A stretch of DNA of 37,375 bases. It comes from Acidobacteriota bacterium. Lineage in GTDB: Bacteria; Acidobacteriota; Terriglobia; Bryobacterales; Bryobacteraceae. The notes under the pieces were generated by a model. The model searched no databases, was not told the origin of the DNA, and saw only the letters and a program-made list of their open reading frames with translations. Numbering within the stretch: position 1 is the first letter of the stretch; the number at the start of each line of letters is the position of its first letter. The translations under genes and the position numbers were made by a program. This document shows, in pieces, positions 3,715 through 16,006 of the stretch. The stretch covers positions 1 to 37,375 of the forward strand of contig JACQDF010000029.1 of assembly GCA_016201205.1 (NCBI GenBank). Direction: 5' to 3'.

Positions 3715-6700
3715 ATGAAGTCTCTTCTCACCTCGATCCTGGCGGCAATCATCTCCGCCGCGTCGCTGTCCGCGCAAATCCTCACCGGCACCATCTCCGG
3801 CACGGTCGTGGACACGTCCGACAACATCATCGTCGGAGCCAAGGTCACGCTGGCGAGCGAGCGCACGGGAGATTCCCGCACCGCGGCCACCAATGACTCC
3901 GGCGGTTTTTCGTTTCCTGCCGTGCAGCCCGGCAGCTACACCGTGAAGGTCGAGCATCCGGGGTTCCGGCCGTTTCAGAAGACAGGCAACATCCTCACGG
4001 CCAATGAGCGTCTCTCGGTGGGCACGCTTCAACTGCAACTCGGCTCGCTCGCCGAGACCGTCACCGTAACCGCCGTCGGCGCCCAGGTGCAGACCACCAG
4101 CTCGGAGCGCTCCGCGCTGCTGGCGCCCAAGCAGCTCGAGATGATCGCCATCCGCGGCCGCGACGTCGTTTCCATGCTGCGCATCCTGCCCGGAGTCTCC
4201 CAGCAGGTGGACACCGAGAACCTCGGAGGCAGCTTTGGCACCACCACGCCCAACATCCAGGGCGCCCGCGCCAACTGGAATTCGCTGGCCGTGGACGGCC
4301 TCACCGGAAACGACCTCGGCAGCCCGAGCGTGTTCTCCAGCCCCATCAACCTGGACGCCATCGGCGAGGTGAAGGTGCTGCTCAACAACTACCAGGCCGA
4401 GGTCGGCCGCAACGGCGGCTCGTTCGTGAATATCGTAACCAAGTCCGGCACCCGGGAATATCACGGCTCGGCGTACTGGTTCAAGCGGCACGAGCAGTAC
4501 AACGCCAACAACTTCTTCAATAACCGCACCGGCGTCCCCAAGCCGCGTTACCGCTACGCCACCATCGGCGCCACCTTCGGCGGCCCTCTTTATATCCCCA
4601 AGCTGGTTCCCCGCGGCCAGGAAAAGCTGTTCTTCTTTTATTCCTACGAGCAGGCCTGGACTCAGAATCCGCAAGCGTTGCGCCAGGTGACCACGCCCAC
4701 CGATCTCGAGCGCCGGGGCGATTTCTCGCAGTCCCTGGATCAGAACGGCCGCCTCATTCCAATCACCGATCCCGACACCCGCGCTCCCTTCCCCAACAAT
4801 CAGGTTCCCCTTTCCCGCGTCAACCGCAACGGCCAGGCCATCCTCAACATTTTTCCGCTGCCCAACCTGCTGGACCGCAACATCACCAGGGGCAACTACA
4901 ATTTCCAGTTCCAGGAGTCACTCCAGGCGCCCCGCTGGCAACACCTGTTCCGAACCGATTGGAAGCCCACCAACCAGGACTCGTTCGCCTTCCGCGGCTC
5001 GCTCTGGTACGCCGATCAGCTCGGCTATGCCGTTGCCGCCGGCGGCGCCAACTGGGGGCTCACACGCCAGCACTACACGTACACCGACAATGGCGTGGTC
5101 ATGAACTACGCACGCATCCTCAGCCCCACCCTGGTGAACGAGTTCATGGGCGGCGTGAGACACGGAGTTGAAAAAGGACCGCCGGAAAGCGACACCGAGC
5201 TGGCGCGCGTCCAGCGCAACGCCCGCGGCCTTGCCACGCTGGGCCAGTATTATCCGGCCAATAACCCGCTCGGGATCATTCCGCAGGCCAACTTCGGCGG
5301 CGTCCCCAGCGCGGCCGCCGTCAGCTATGACGGCCGCTACCCGCTGCGCGGGGCCGACACCATTTTCAACTTCAGCGACAGCGTAACCTGGAACAAGGGT
5401 TCTCATACCCTCAAGGCCGGCTTTGCGTTCGAGCGCGTCCGCAACTATGAGGGCGAACAGGGCAACTACGGCGGCACGTTCAATTTCAATCGCGACGTCA
5501 ACAACCCGTTCGACACCAACTACGCCTATTCCAACGCACTGCTCGGCCTGTTCCAGTCGTACTCGGAATCCGATACGCGTCCGTCGAACGAAGGGCGCAA
5601 GACGGTGCTCGGCTGGTACATCCAGGACACCTGGAAGATCAACCGCAAGCTGACTCTGGACTACGGATTCCGCTTCACCTGGTACTCACAGTGGGTACAG
5701 GATTCCGGCAAGGCGGCCGCCTTTGTGCTCGATCGCTACAATCCCGCCAGGACACCGCAGCTTTACCGGCCGGTGAACGCCCAGGGCGGACGCCGCTCGC
5801 AGAACCCGATCACCGGCGAGATCCTGCCCGCCGTTTACATCGGAGCCATCGTTCCCAATTCGGGCGATCCGTTCAACGTCGCCATCCTGGCGACCGACCA
5901 ATCGTATCCCGCCGGCTTCCGCGAGCAGGAACCGGTTCTGCCCGAGCCGCGGTTTGGCTTTGCCTACGACGTTTTCGGCAATGGCAAGACTGCCATCCGC
6001 AGCAGCTTCGGCCTCTTCCACAACACCGTTTCGCCCGGGGTGCGGGCGTTCGCCCAGAATCCGCCCAATCAAATCACTCCGAATGTGTTCTATGGAAACC
6101 TGGCCACCTACCTCACCACCTCCGGCGTCCTGTTTCCAAACAACAACACCGGCTTCACCCGCCGGATGATTACGCCCAGCCTCTACAATTACACCTTCGG
6201 CATTCAGCAGGATGTCGGGTTTGCCACCATTGTCGATGCCGCCTTCGTCGGCTCGGTGGGCCGCCACCTCCAGCATTCGCGCAACATCAACACCGTGCCC
6301 TACGGCGCGCGCTTTCTGCCGCAGAACGCCGATCCGACGAACCCGTCCACGCCATTGTCTGACAACTTCTTCCGCCCCTACCCCGGCTGGGGCAATCTCA
6401 CTCTCAATGAGAATGTGAGCACCTCCAATTACAACGCCCTGCAATTGGCTGCCAACCGGCGCTTTGTGCGCGGGCTCCAGTTCGGAGTCGCCTACACGTG
6501 GTCCAAGGCGATGAACTACGTCAACTCGGACGGCGACGGCGTGGCCCAGTACCGCCCGCTGCGCATCTGGAACTACGGCAAAGCGGGCTATGACCAGACG
6601 CACATCTTCATCGTGAACTATACGTGGGATCTGCCCAAGGGGAGCAGGCTGTGGAACACGCGCCCCGGACGCGTGCTTCTGGATGGCTGGCTGCTGTCGG

Positions 6701-7158
6701 GCATCACCAGTTTTTACAGCGGCTTCCCTTCCGGCGCCGGCTTCTCGACCGTGGACGGCGCCGACATCAGCGGCGGCGGCGATGGCGCCCGCATCAACGT
6801 CACCGGCAAGGCCCAGCTTGCTTCCGGGGACCGCTCTTTCTCACGCTTTTTCGATCCGGCCGTCTTCCGGCGTCCCGGGCGTGGAGACGCCGGCAATTCT
6901 CCCAAGGACGTCTTTCGCGGCCCCGGAGCCAATAACTGGGATCTCTCGCTGTTCAAGAATTTTCCCATCGGCAGTGAAAGCCGTTATCTGCAATTGCGCG
7001 TCGAGACGTACAACACGTTCAACCACTCGCAGTGGTCCGGCGTCGACTCGACGGCGCGCTTTGACGCCCAGGGCAACCAGGTCAACGCCCGCTTCGGGGA
7101 GGTGACCTCGGCCAGCACGGCAAGGCTGATGCAGTTGTCTTTGAGGTTTAATTTCTGA
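3715..7158 (+). CDS. TonB-dependent receptor, Oar-like, with carboxypeptidase-regulatory-like domain
   Basis: A 1147-residue outer-membrane protein. Residues 1-21 are a signal peptide ending at an AQ cut site. About 24-105 form an Ig-like carboxypeptidase-regulatory domain (GTISGTVVDTSDNIIVGA, then DSGGFSFPAVQPGSYTV). A plug domain follows (about 110-240, with NIQGARANWNSLAVDG and KSGTREYHGS), then a long beta-barrel ending in the aromatic terminal residue typical of outer-membrane proteins (LSLRFNF). This architecture is strongly expanded in Acidobacteriota and is usually linked to uptake of large substrates such as glycans or peptides; no ligand can be inferred here. ATG 3715 is chosen because it begins the signal peptide. 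No ExbB/ExbD/TonB genes or SusD partner are nearby, so energy must come from elsewhere. Confidence 0.9.
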   Translation: MKSLLTSILAAIISAASLSAQILTGTISGTVVDTSDNIIVGAKVTLASERTGDSRTAATNDSGGFSFPAVQPGSYTVKVEHPGFRPFQKTGNILTANERLSVGTLQLQLGSLAETVTVTAVGAQVQTTSSERSALLAPKQLEMIAIRGRDVVSMLRILPGVSQQVDTENLGGSFGTTTPNIQGARANWNSLAVDGLTGNDLGSPSVFSSPINLDAIGEVKVLLNNYQAEVGRNGGSFVNIVTKSGTREYHGSAYWFKRHEQYNANNFFNNRTGVPKPRYRYATIGATFGGPLYIPKLVPRGQEKLFFFYSYEQAWTQNPQALRQVTTPTDLERRGDFSQSLDQNGRLIPITDPDTRAPFPNNQVPLSRVNRNGQAILNIFPLPNLLDRNITRGNYNFQFQESLQAPRWQHLFRTDWKPTNQDSFAFRGSLWYADQLGYAVAAGGANWGLTRQHYTYTDNGVVMNYARILSPTLVNEFMGGVRHGVEKGPPESDTELARVQRNARGLATLGQYYPANNPLGIIPQANFGGVPSAAAVSYDGRYPLRGADTIFNFSDSVTWNKGSHTLKAGFAFERVRNYEGEQGNYGGTFNFNRDVNNPFDTNYAYSNALLGLFQSYSESDTRPSNEGRKTVLGWYIQDTWKINRKLTLDYGFRFTWYSQWVQDSGKAAAFVLDRYNPARTPQLYRPVNAQGGRRSQNPITGEILPAVYIGAIVPNSGDPFNVAILATDQSYPAGFREQEPVLPEPRFGFAYDVFGNGKTAIRSSFGLFHNTVSPGVRAFAQNPPNQITPNVFYGNLATYLTTSGVLFPNNNTGFTRRMITPSLYNYTFGIQQDVGFATIVDAAFVGSVGRHLQHSRNINTVPYGARFLPQNADPTNPSTPLSDNFFRPYPGWGNLTLNENVSTSNYNALQLAANRRFVRGLQFGVAYTWSKAMNYVNSDGDGVAQYRPLRIWNYGKAGYDQTHIFIVNYTWDLPKGSRLWNTRPGRVLLDGWLLSGITSFYSGFPSGAGFSTVDGADISGGGDGARINVTGKAQLASGDRSFSRFFDPAVFRRPGRGDAGNSPKDVFRGPGANNWDLSLFKNFPIGSESRYLQLRVETYNTFNHSQWSGVDSTARFDAQGNQVNARFGEVTSASTARLMQLSLRFNF

Positions 7159-7185
7159 GTCGCTGCTGTGGTAAGGTTGCTGGGT

Positions 7186-7851
7186 ATGGCGGCAATCCGC
7201 GTGTTCCTCGCGTTCGTTTTTTTCCTGACCGCTTCTTTGGCGCAGACCAGGTCCTATCCAATGGATTCGCTGGACGGCCTCAAGCTCCACCGCGTCAAAG
7301 CGGAGCCCGTCACCTATAAGAGTAAGAAAGGCATACGCGTCACCGAAGCCGCCAGCGACCGCAGCGAAGACCGGCTGGTGATCGTCAGCGGGGCTGAATT
7401 GCAGGACGGAGTCATCGAGGCGGAAATCTCCGGAGCGCCTGGCGAGGGCGCCGCCGAGGCCGCCCGAGGATTCGTCGGTGTCGCGTTCCGGCTCGCTCCC
7501 GACGCGTCCAGGTTCGAGTGCTTCTATCTGCGACCCACCAACGGCCGCGCCGGGGATCAGGTGCGCCGCAACCACTCGGCCCAGTACATCTCATTCCCGG
7601 ACTTCCCCTGGCAGAAGCTCCGCAAGGAATCTCCGGAAAATTATGAATCCTACACCGACCTCGTCCCGGGAGAATGGACCAGAGTGAAAGTGGAAGTCCG
7701 CGGCCTCGAGGCGCGGCTGTTTGTGCACGGCGCCGGGCAGCCCACGCTGATCGTCAGCGACCTCAAGCTGGGCGAGACGAAAGGCGGGGTGGCCTTCTGG
7801 ATTGGCCCGGGCACTGTTGCCCATTTGACCAACCTGCGCATTTCCAGGTAG
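7186..7851 (+). CDS. Small secreted protein, possibly a concanavalin-like (DUF1080-type) fold
   Basis: A 221-residue protein from ATG 7186, where AAGG lies about 10 bp upstream; GTG 7168 would add six residues before the same signal peptide (MAAIRVFLAFVFFLTASLAQ). The mature part is a single beta-rich domain. It has GVIEAEISGAP, GFVGVAFRLAP, FECFYLRPTNGR, EWTRVKVEVRGLEARLFV and a closing VAHLTNLRIS. This pattern resembles the jelly-roll lectin/glucanase-like domains found in DUF1080 and LamG proteins. No catalytic residues can be named. It follows the TonB receptor by about 30 bp on the same strand, so the two may be co-transcribed. A carbohydrate-binding role is only a guess. Confidence 0.7.
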   Translation: MAAIRVFLAFVFFLTASLAQTRSYPMDSLDGLKLHRVKAEPVTYKSKKGIRVTEAASDRSEDRLVIVSGAELQDGVIEAEISGAPGEGAAEAARGFVGVAFRLAPDASRFECFYLRPTNGRAGDQVRRNHSAQYISFPDFPWQKLRKESPENYESYTDLVPGEWTRVKVEVRGLEARLFVHGAGQPTLIVSDLKLGETKGGVAFWIGPGTVAHLTNLRISR

Positions 7852-7889
7852 ATCCGCGCCGGGTCAGGACAGGGTCAGGACCCCTCCCA

Positions 7890-7919
7890 TTGCCAGATCC
7901 GGTCTTCCAAGGTGATAAT
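7890..7919 (+). promoter_or_regulatory. Candidate promoter of clpX
   Basis: TTGCCA (7890-7895), an 18-bp spacer and GATAAT (7914-7919) would start transcription near 7926, about 50 nt before clpX. A short direct repeat (GGGTCAGGAC) lies just upstream at 7861-7880. Confidence 0.4.
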
Positions 7920-7978
7920 GGAAGCGTTGGGATCCAAATACTGGTCAGGCCGGTTCACGGCCGGCGGGAGCCTCTAGC

Positions 7979-9250
7979 GTGAAACGCTCCACTTCGGACG
8001 ATACGCTTCGCTGTTCTTTTTGTCACAAGAGCCAGGACGTTGTCGGCAAGCTCATATCCTCCCCCAGCGATTACCCCAGAGCTTACATTTGCGACGAATG
8101 CATCGCCGTATGCAATTCCATCCTCGAGGATGATCGCCAGGATCACTCCTACGGAACGCCCCACAAGCTGCCGAAACCTCTCGAGCTTCGGGAATACCTG
8201 GATCAATACGTGATCGGCCAGGATTCGACCAAGAAGAAACTGGCGGTCGCTGTCTACAACCACTATAAGCGCATCCAGATGAACAAGGCCCGCAGCCCGG
8301 AGGTGGAGGTGCACAAGTCCAACATCCTCCTCATCGGGCCGACCGGAACAGGCAAGACGCTGCTGGCGCAGACGCTGGCGCGGATTCTGGATGTGCCCTT
8401 TGCGATCGTGGACGCCACCACGCTTACCGAGGCAGGTTATGTCGGCGAGGATGTCGAGAATATCATCCTGCGGCTGCTCCAGAACTCCGACTGGGATGTG
8501 CAGCGCTGCCAGCAGGGCATCATCTATATCGACGAAATCGACAAGATCGGCCGCAAGGATGAGAACCCGTCCATCACCCGGGACGTTTCCGGCGAGGGAG
8601 TGCAGCAGGCGCTGCTGAAGATCCTGGAAGGCACCATCGCCAACGTGCCTCCGCAGGGAGGGCGCAAGCATCCGCACCAGGAATTCACGCCGGTCGATAC
8701 CGGAAACATCCTTTTTGTGTGCGGCGGCGCCTTTGTGGGGCTGGAGAAGATCATCGCCCGCCGCGTGGGACGCAAGACCATGGGTTTCCTGAGCGGCGAA
8801 GAAGAACACAACCGGCGGACAGCCGGCTTCGGCAGCCGCCGCGACATCAACCTGCTCGAGCAGATCCAGCCGATCGACCTGATCCGGTTCGGTTTCATTC
8901 CGGAGTTCATTGGCCGGCTGGCGGTGGTGGGAGTCCTCGAGGATCTGAGCAAGGAAGCGCTGATGCAGATCCTGACGAAGCCCAAGAACGCGATTACCAG
9001 GCAGTACCAGAAGCTGTTCGAGTTCGAAAATGTTAGACTGAAGTTTACCGACGACGCGCTGGAAGCGGTCGCCAGCCTGGCGCTGGAGAGGAAAGTCGGC
9101 GCACGAGGGTTGCGAATGATTCTGGAGGACCTGATGCTGGACTTGATGTACTACCTGCCCTCCTACAAGAAAGTCCGCGAGTTTGTGGTGACCAAAGAGA
9201 TGGTGTTGTCGCAAAAAATCAGTCTGGCTCTGCTCGAGAAGGCGGGCTAG
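7979..9250 (+). CDS. clpX: ATP-dependent Clp protease ATP-binding subunit ClpX
   Basis: 423 residues, the usual ClpX length. The N-terminal zinc-binding domain has four cysteines at 12, 15, 38 and 41 (CSFC, CDEC). The AAA+ module has Walker A GPTGTGKT near 120-127, Walker B IIYIDEID near 180-187, and a pore loop motif GYVGED (about 150-155). The IGF-type loop that docks ClpP appears changed to MGFLSG. It unfolds tagged proteins and feeds them to ClpP; clpP is not in the window. The start is GTG with GGGAG about 10 bp upstream. Gene order clpX-lon-engB resembles that of Bacillus subtilis. Confidence 0.97.
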   Translation: MKRSTSDDTLRCSFCHKSQDVVGKLISSPSDYPRAYICDECIAVCNSILEDDRQDHSYGTPHKLPKPLELREYLDQYVIGQDSTKKKLAVAVYNHYKRIQMNKARSPEVEVHKSNILLIGPTGTGKTLLAQTLARILDVPFAIVDATTLTEAGYVGEDVENIILRLLQNSDWDVQRCQQGIIYIDEIDKIGRKDENPSITRDVSGEGVQQALLKILEGTIANVPPQGGRKHPHQEFTPVDTGNILFVCGGAFVGLEKIIARRVGRKTMGFLSGEEEHNRRTAGFGSRRDINLLEQIQPIDLIRFGFIPEFIGRLAVVGVLEDLSKEALMQILTKPKNAITRQYQKLFEFENVRLKFTDDALEAVASLALERKVGARGLRMILEDLMLDLMYYLPSYKKVREFVVTKEMVLSQKISLALLEKAG

Positions 9251-9383
9251 CCGCGGCTCTGGGTCATTGGCCGCTTCCGCCACGCCCGAAAACCGGTCAC
9301 AATAGGGTAAGGTAGTGTTTTAGTCGGAGGATCAACAGGAGGGTCGCCGGGAACGGCTTCTGAGCCCGGTTCCTATCAATCCC

Positions 9384-11801
<2,418 letters not shown>

Positions 11802-11879
11802 TTTTGAGGACTGGGTGCGCCGCGCGGCTTGTTTGGGCAGCGCGCGACGGCGTGCTTACCGCCCGAGCGAGGCAATACC

Positions 11880-12458
11880 GTGTTCTCGGGAGAGTTTATA
11901 ATAGGGGCAGTTCAGGCCGAGCAATTTCCGCCGGAGTCTCTGCCGGAAATTGCCTTTCTGGGCCGAAGTAACGTCGGCAAGTCCAGCTTGATCAACTGCC
12001 TGGTGGACGACAGCGGACTGGCGCGAACAAGCGCGACACCGGGCTGCACACGGTGGATCGGTTTCTACCGGGTGGGCCAGCGGTGGCACTTCGTCGATCT
12101 GCCGGGCTATGGCTATGCAAAGGTTCCGCAAGACAAGACTCGGTGGAAACACCTGATCGAATGCTATCTGACCCGGCGCAAGACCTTGTCGCTCTGTCTC
12201 CTGCTGGTCGATGCCCGGCGAGGCTGGATGGAGAAAGATCTCGAGTTGAAGCAGTGGCTGGAGTGCCAGCAAAAGCCGTTTATGGTCGTTGTAACCAAGA
12301 TCGATAAGCTGAGAACGCAGCGCGAAAAAGCAGATGTGATGGCGGCGCTTCGGGAAAAACATCCGAACCAGGCGCCGCTGACTTTCTCGGCCTCGACGGG
12401 CCAGGGAGTGAGGGAAATTTGGCAAGCAATCTCGAAAACCAAGAACAGCAACCGCTAG
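11880..12458 (+). CDS. engB: Ribosome biogenesis GTPase EngB/YsxC
   Basis: 192 residues from GTG 11880, chosen because it has GAGG 8 bp upstream and gives the usual family N-terminus ([22 protein letters not shown]); a TTG at 11829 would add an unlikely 17 residues. GTPase motifs: G1 GRSNVGKS, a Thr-containing G2 region (SATPGCTR), G3 [11 protein letters not shown]4 TKID, and a G5-like SAST. It takes part in assembly of the large ribosomal subunit. It ends inside the start region of rho, which begins 40 bp before the engB stop, so the two are translationally linked. Confidence 0.93.
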   Translation: MFSGEFIIGAVQAEQFPPESLPEIAFLGRSNVGKSSLINCLVDDSGLARTSATPGCTRWIGFYRVGQRWHFVDLPGYGYAKVPQDKTRWKHLIECYLTRRKTLSLCLLLVDARRGWMEKDLELKQWLECQQKPFMVVVTKIDKLRTQREKADVMAALREKHPNQAPLTFSASTGQGVREIWQAISKTKNSNR

Positions 12459-13918
12459 AGGCCGCCGAGAAGACCGAAGCGGTTGGCGATGAAACCACGC
12501 CTGACGCCAAGCCGGCGGAGGCGAAACCTGAAGCGAAGGCGCCCGGGGACGGGGTCCCGAAGAAGAAGCCCGCCGAGCCCAAACCGGCACAGGCGGGGGC
12601 TGACAGGCCGGGTCCGGCACATGAGAGGCCGGAACGGCCGCCCAGGGAGACCAAGAACGGCGCTCCGACTCTCGATCTGGTCGAGCTCAAGGACATGTCC
12701 ATCCAGAAGCTCAACCAGATCGCCAAGGATCTCGGGGTGATGGGCGCGGCCGGCATGCGAAAGCAGGATCTGATCTTCAAGATTCTGCAAACGCAGGCGG
12801 AAAAGTCCGGCTTGATCTTCTCCGAGGGGGTGCTGGAATGCCTCCCGGACGGGTTCGGCTTTCTCCGCGCACCGGAATACAACTACCTGCCCGGTCCGGA
12901 CGATGTCTACGTGTCCCCGTCTCAGATCCGCCGCTTCGATCTGCGCACCGGCGACACGATTTCCGGCCAGATCCGGCCGCCAAAAGAAGGGGAGCGGTAT
13001 TTCGCGCTCATCAAGGTGGATGCGATCAACTTCGAGCCTCCCGAGGAAGCGCGCAACAAGATTTTCTTCGACAACCTGACGCCGCTCTATCCCCATTTGC
13101 GGCTGAAGCTGGAGACAGTCAAGGAAAACAACTCCGGCCGCGTGATGGATCTGCTCACGCCGATCGGCAGGGGGCAGCGCGGGCTGATTGTGGCGCCCCC
13201 GCGCACGGGCAAGACGATGCTGCTTCAAAGCATCGCCAACTCGATCACGGCGAATCATCCGGAGGTGGTTCTGATCGTTCTGTTGATCGACGAGCGGCCC
13301 GAAGAAGTCACCGACATGCAGCGCTCGGTAAAAGGCGAAGTCATCAGCTCGACGTTCGACGAGCCGGCGGCCCGCCATGTTCAGGTCGCCGAGATGGTGA
13401 TCGAAAAGGCCAAGCGACTGGTGGAGCATAAGCGCGACGTGGTCATCGTGCTCGATTCGATCACCCGTCTGGCGCGCGCCTACAACACAGTGGTGCCGCC
13501 GTCGGGCAAGGTTCTTTCCGGCGGTGTTGACTCCAATGCGCTGCAACGTCCCAAGCGTTTCTTCGGAGCGGCCCGCAACATCGAGGAAGGCGGCTCGCTG
13601 ACGATCGTCGCAACCGCGCTGATCGACACCGGCAGCCGCATGGACGACGTCATCTTCGAGGAATTCAAAGGCACCGGCAACCTGGAAATCCATCTCGACC
13701 GCAAGCTGGTGGACAAGCGCGTCTTCCCGGCCATCGACATCAACAAGAGCGGTACCCGCAAGGAGGAACTGCTGATGCCGAAGGAGGAATTGAACCGCGT
13801 CTGGGTCTTGCGCAAGGTCCTGAGCCCGCTGTCGCCGACCGAATCCATGGAGCTGCTGCTCGAGAAGCTCAACAAGACGCGGAGCAACATGGAGTTTCTG
13901 GCCTCCATGAGCGGATAA
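12419..13918 (+). CDS. rho: Transcription termination factor Rho with acidic N-terminal extension
   Basis: 499 residues from TTG 12419, which has AGGGAAAT directly upstream; E. coli Rho has 419. Residues 1 to about 85 are a low-complexity extension rich in Glu, Ala, Pro and Lys. The Rho N-terminal helical domain follows ([26 protein letters not shown]). Next come the cold-shock-like RNA-binding domain ([15 protein letters not shown]) and the ATPase core, with Walker A APPRTGKT near 258-265, [14 protein letters not shown] and the Q/R-loop region. It is a hexameric RNA translocase that ends transcription. The start overlaps engB by 40 bp. No later in-frame ATG precedes the conserved domain except the one at MSIQK, so a shorter form starting there remains possible. 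Confidence 0.93.
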   Translation: MASNLENQEQQPLEAAEKTEAVGDETTPDAKPAEAKPEAKAPGDGVPKKKPAEPKPAQAGADRPGPAHERPERPPRETKNGAPTLDLVELKDMSIQKLNQIAKDLGVMGAAGMRKQDLIFKILQTQAEKSGLIFSEGVLECLPDGFGFLRAPEYNYLPGPDDVYVSPSQIRRFDLRTGDTISGQIRPPKEGERYFALIKVDAINFEPPEEARNKIFFDNLTPLYPHLRLKLETVKENNSGRVMDLLTPIGRGQRGLIVAPPRTGKTMLLQSIANSITANHPEVVLIVLLIDERPEEVTDMQRSVKGEVISSTFDEPAARHVQVAEMVIEKAKRLVEHKRDVVIVLDSITRLARAYNTVVPPSGKVLSGGVDSNALQRPKRFFGAARNIEEGGSLTIVATALIDTGSRMDDVIFEEFKGTGNLEIHLDRKLVDKRVFPAIDINKSGTRKEELLMPKEELNRVWVLRKVLSPLSPTESMELLLEKLNKTRSNMEFLASMSG

Positions 13919-14075
13919 CAGCACGTATCTTGTTGCAAAAGAATAACTTGTAAGCAGACTCCGCCAGAATAACCTTTTCTTGCTCCCCATCGTCTTTGCT
14001 GTTGGGATAAAGTAGAGCAAAGGCCCTGAGGTGATCCGTGTCTGAAGCGGCCCCAGGCGGCTTTAAGGTTAAGCA

Positions 14076-15962
14076 ATGCAACCCATTAGCATACCCAAAC
14101 ACAGTCCTGTTCCAGTGCGGCCGGAACCGCAGCTTGTTCCGGTGGCGCCAAAGCGCGGACGCCCTCGTCACCGGCGTTGGCTGACGCTGCTTGCTGTCCT
14201 CACGGTGATCGCCTCCGGCGCGTGGCTCTGGCAAAGAACTCTGGCCGAGGAAGCGCTTGCGAAACGGCAAACCTCGACGGCGTCGATTCGCACAGCGACG
14301 ATTGCCGGCGGGAGCCTCATGAGGACGATGCGCCTCACGGGGCTGACCGGCCCGGAGAAATTCGTGACCATCCTGGGGCCCCAGCTCCGTGGCAGCCGCA
14401 GCTTCAGTGGCGGCGGCGGCTCGTTCATGGGCCGGATGGGCGGACGCAAGAGTGGTGACAGTGGCGGCGGCGGCAGCTCGACGGCGTCGATGGGCGGTTC
14501 CTCGGGCGGAGGTGAGTCTTCTTCATCCTCGCGTAGCTCCAGTTCAGCCAGCAGCTCGTCGGGCGGTTCCATCACCAGCAGCGCTTCGGCCTCAACCTCG
14601 GGCGCCGCAGGGGGATCCTCGAGCGCCGGCTTGTCCGGCAGTTCCGGCGCCGGCGGGTCCGGGAGTGGCGCATCGGTCGGAGGTGTCCGCAGCGCCTCGA
14701 CCGCTTTCCGCTCCGCCACCAGCCGCCAGTCGTCTGGTTCGCGGTCCAGCGGGGGATCGGGCAGCCGTTCTTCTTCCTCGGCCGCCAGTGCCTCGATGGG
14801 CTCGGAAGGGCTCGGCTCAACTTCCGGCTCCCTTTATGGCAGCAGCGGCGGCCCCGGTGGCGGGAGCATGTCCAGCATGATGGGCGGGTCTTCCATGGGT
14901 GATTTCGGCAGCATTATTCAAGACCTGATCAAGCCGGGTTCCATCGTGAAGAAGGGGGACAAGCTGGCCGAATTCGACCGGCAGTACATGCTGCAACGTG
15001 TGGACGACTACAAAACGGGGGTGGAGCAGCAGCGGCTCAGCAAGAAGCGACTGGTCGCGGATCTCGAGGTGACGCGCAAGGCGCACGGGCAATCGATCCT
15101 CATCGCGAAGTCCGACATGGAAAAGGCGAAGCTGGATCTGAAGACCATCCCCGTGCGCTCGGAAATCGAAACGGAGCGGTTCAAGCTCGCCCTCGAGGAA
15201 GCCGATGCCAAGCACGCTCAGTTGCTCAAGGAAGTTCCTTATGTGCAGACCGGGGAAGAAACGCAACTCCGCATTTCGGACCTCGATCTGCACCAGTCGG
15301 AGCTGGAGCTGAAGCGCAACGAGGCGAATGCCGAGCGGATGGTGGTGCGGTCTCCGATGGACGGCCTGGTGGTGATGCTCCCCATGTTCCGTGGCGGTGA
15401 ATTCGGGCAGATCCAGCAAGGGGACCCCGTGCAGCCTGGCTTTCCCTACATGCGGGTGGTCGATCCGGGCTCGATGATTATCAACGCGGCCATCAACCAG
15501 ACCGATGTCGAGCATATCCGCGTCGGGGCCAAGGCATTCATCCGCTTTGACGCTTTTCCCGACCTGGAGTTGCCGGGACATGTCTACTCCGTCGCCGCCA
15601 TGCCGCGCAGCAACATGAGCAGCGCGCGGGCCAGCTACGTCAAGGAGATTCCGGTGCGCATCAAGCTCGACAGGATGGACCCGCGGGTCATTCCGGACCT
15701 CTCGGTTTCCGTCGACGTGCTGTTGGAACAGGAGCAGGCGTCCGCCATTGCTCCGCTCGCTTCCATCTTCCGCGACGAGAATGCAAAACCTTATGTGATG
15801 GTGAAATCCATCGACGGCTGGCAAAAGCGCGCCGTCGAGCTGGGCCTGGCCAGCAACTCGCATGTTGCCGTCCGCTCCGGCCTGAGGCCGGGCGAGGTGG
15901 TCGCCGAGGACAAGCCCTCGCTGGCTGTCTCCAAGAGACCTTCCTCCCCGGGCTCTACCTAG
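14076..15962 (+). CDS. HlyD-family efflux adaptor with long Ser/Gly-rich insert (first of three)
   Basis: 628 residues. A cytoplasmic Pro/Arg-rich stretch precedes one membrane anchor at about 34-52 (WLTLLAVLTVIASGAWLW). The first beta-barrel strands (about 70-105) are interrupted by roughly 175 residues of nearly pure Ser, Gly and Ala (about 108-283). The biotinyl-lipoyl-like half (IKPGSIVKKGDKLAEFD), a helical hairpin (about 310-410), the second lipoyl half (VVRSPMDGLVVML) and the MacA/RND-type beta-barrel and membrane-proximal domains follow. Such adaptors bridge an inner-membrane transporter and a TolC channel. It opens a five-gene same-strand locus. The start is supported by AAGG 7 bp upstream. 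The insert is the odd part: most family members have none. Confidence 0.85.
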   Translation: MQPISIPKHSPVPVRPEPQLVPVAPKRGRPRHRRWLTLLAVLTVIASGAWLWQRTLAEEALAKRQTSTASIRTATIAGGSLMRTMRLTGLTGPEKFVTILGPQLRGSRSFSGGGGSFMGRMGGRKSGDSGGGGSSTASMGGSSGGGESSSSSRSSSSASSSSGGSITSSASASTSGAAGGSSSAGLSGSSGAGGSGSGASVGGVRSASTAFRSATSRQSSGSRSSGGSGSRSSSSAASASMGSEGLGSTSGSLYGSSGGPGGGSMSSMMGGSSMGDFGSIIQDLIKPGSIVKKGDKLAEFDRQYMLQRVDDYKTGVEQQRLSKKRLVADLEVTRKAHGQSILIAKSDMEKAKLDLKTIPVRSEIETERFKLALEEADAKHAQLLKEVPYVQTGEETQLRISDLDLHQSELELKRNEANAERMVVRSPMDGLVVMLPMFRGGEFGQIQQGDPVQPGFPYMRVVDPGSMIINAAINQTDVEHIRVGAKAFIRFDAFPDLELPGHVYSVAAMPRSNMSSARASYVKEIPVRIKLDRMDPRVIPDLSVSVDVLLEQEQASAIAPLASIFRDENAKPYVMVKSIDGWQKRAVELGLASNSHVAVRSGLRPGEVVAEDKPSLAVSKRPSSPGST

Positions 15963-16006
15963 CGGATCGGTCTGACAACCACGGATGGATGAGGTGTTGA
16001 ACAGTT

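Noticed and set aside
9340-9375. Possible hairpin (CCGGG/CCCGG) before lon as a heat-shock thermosensor or CIRCE element
   Set aside because: Only five pairs with a long loop, and it does not match the CIRCE consensus.
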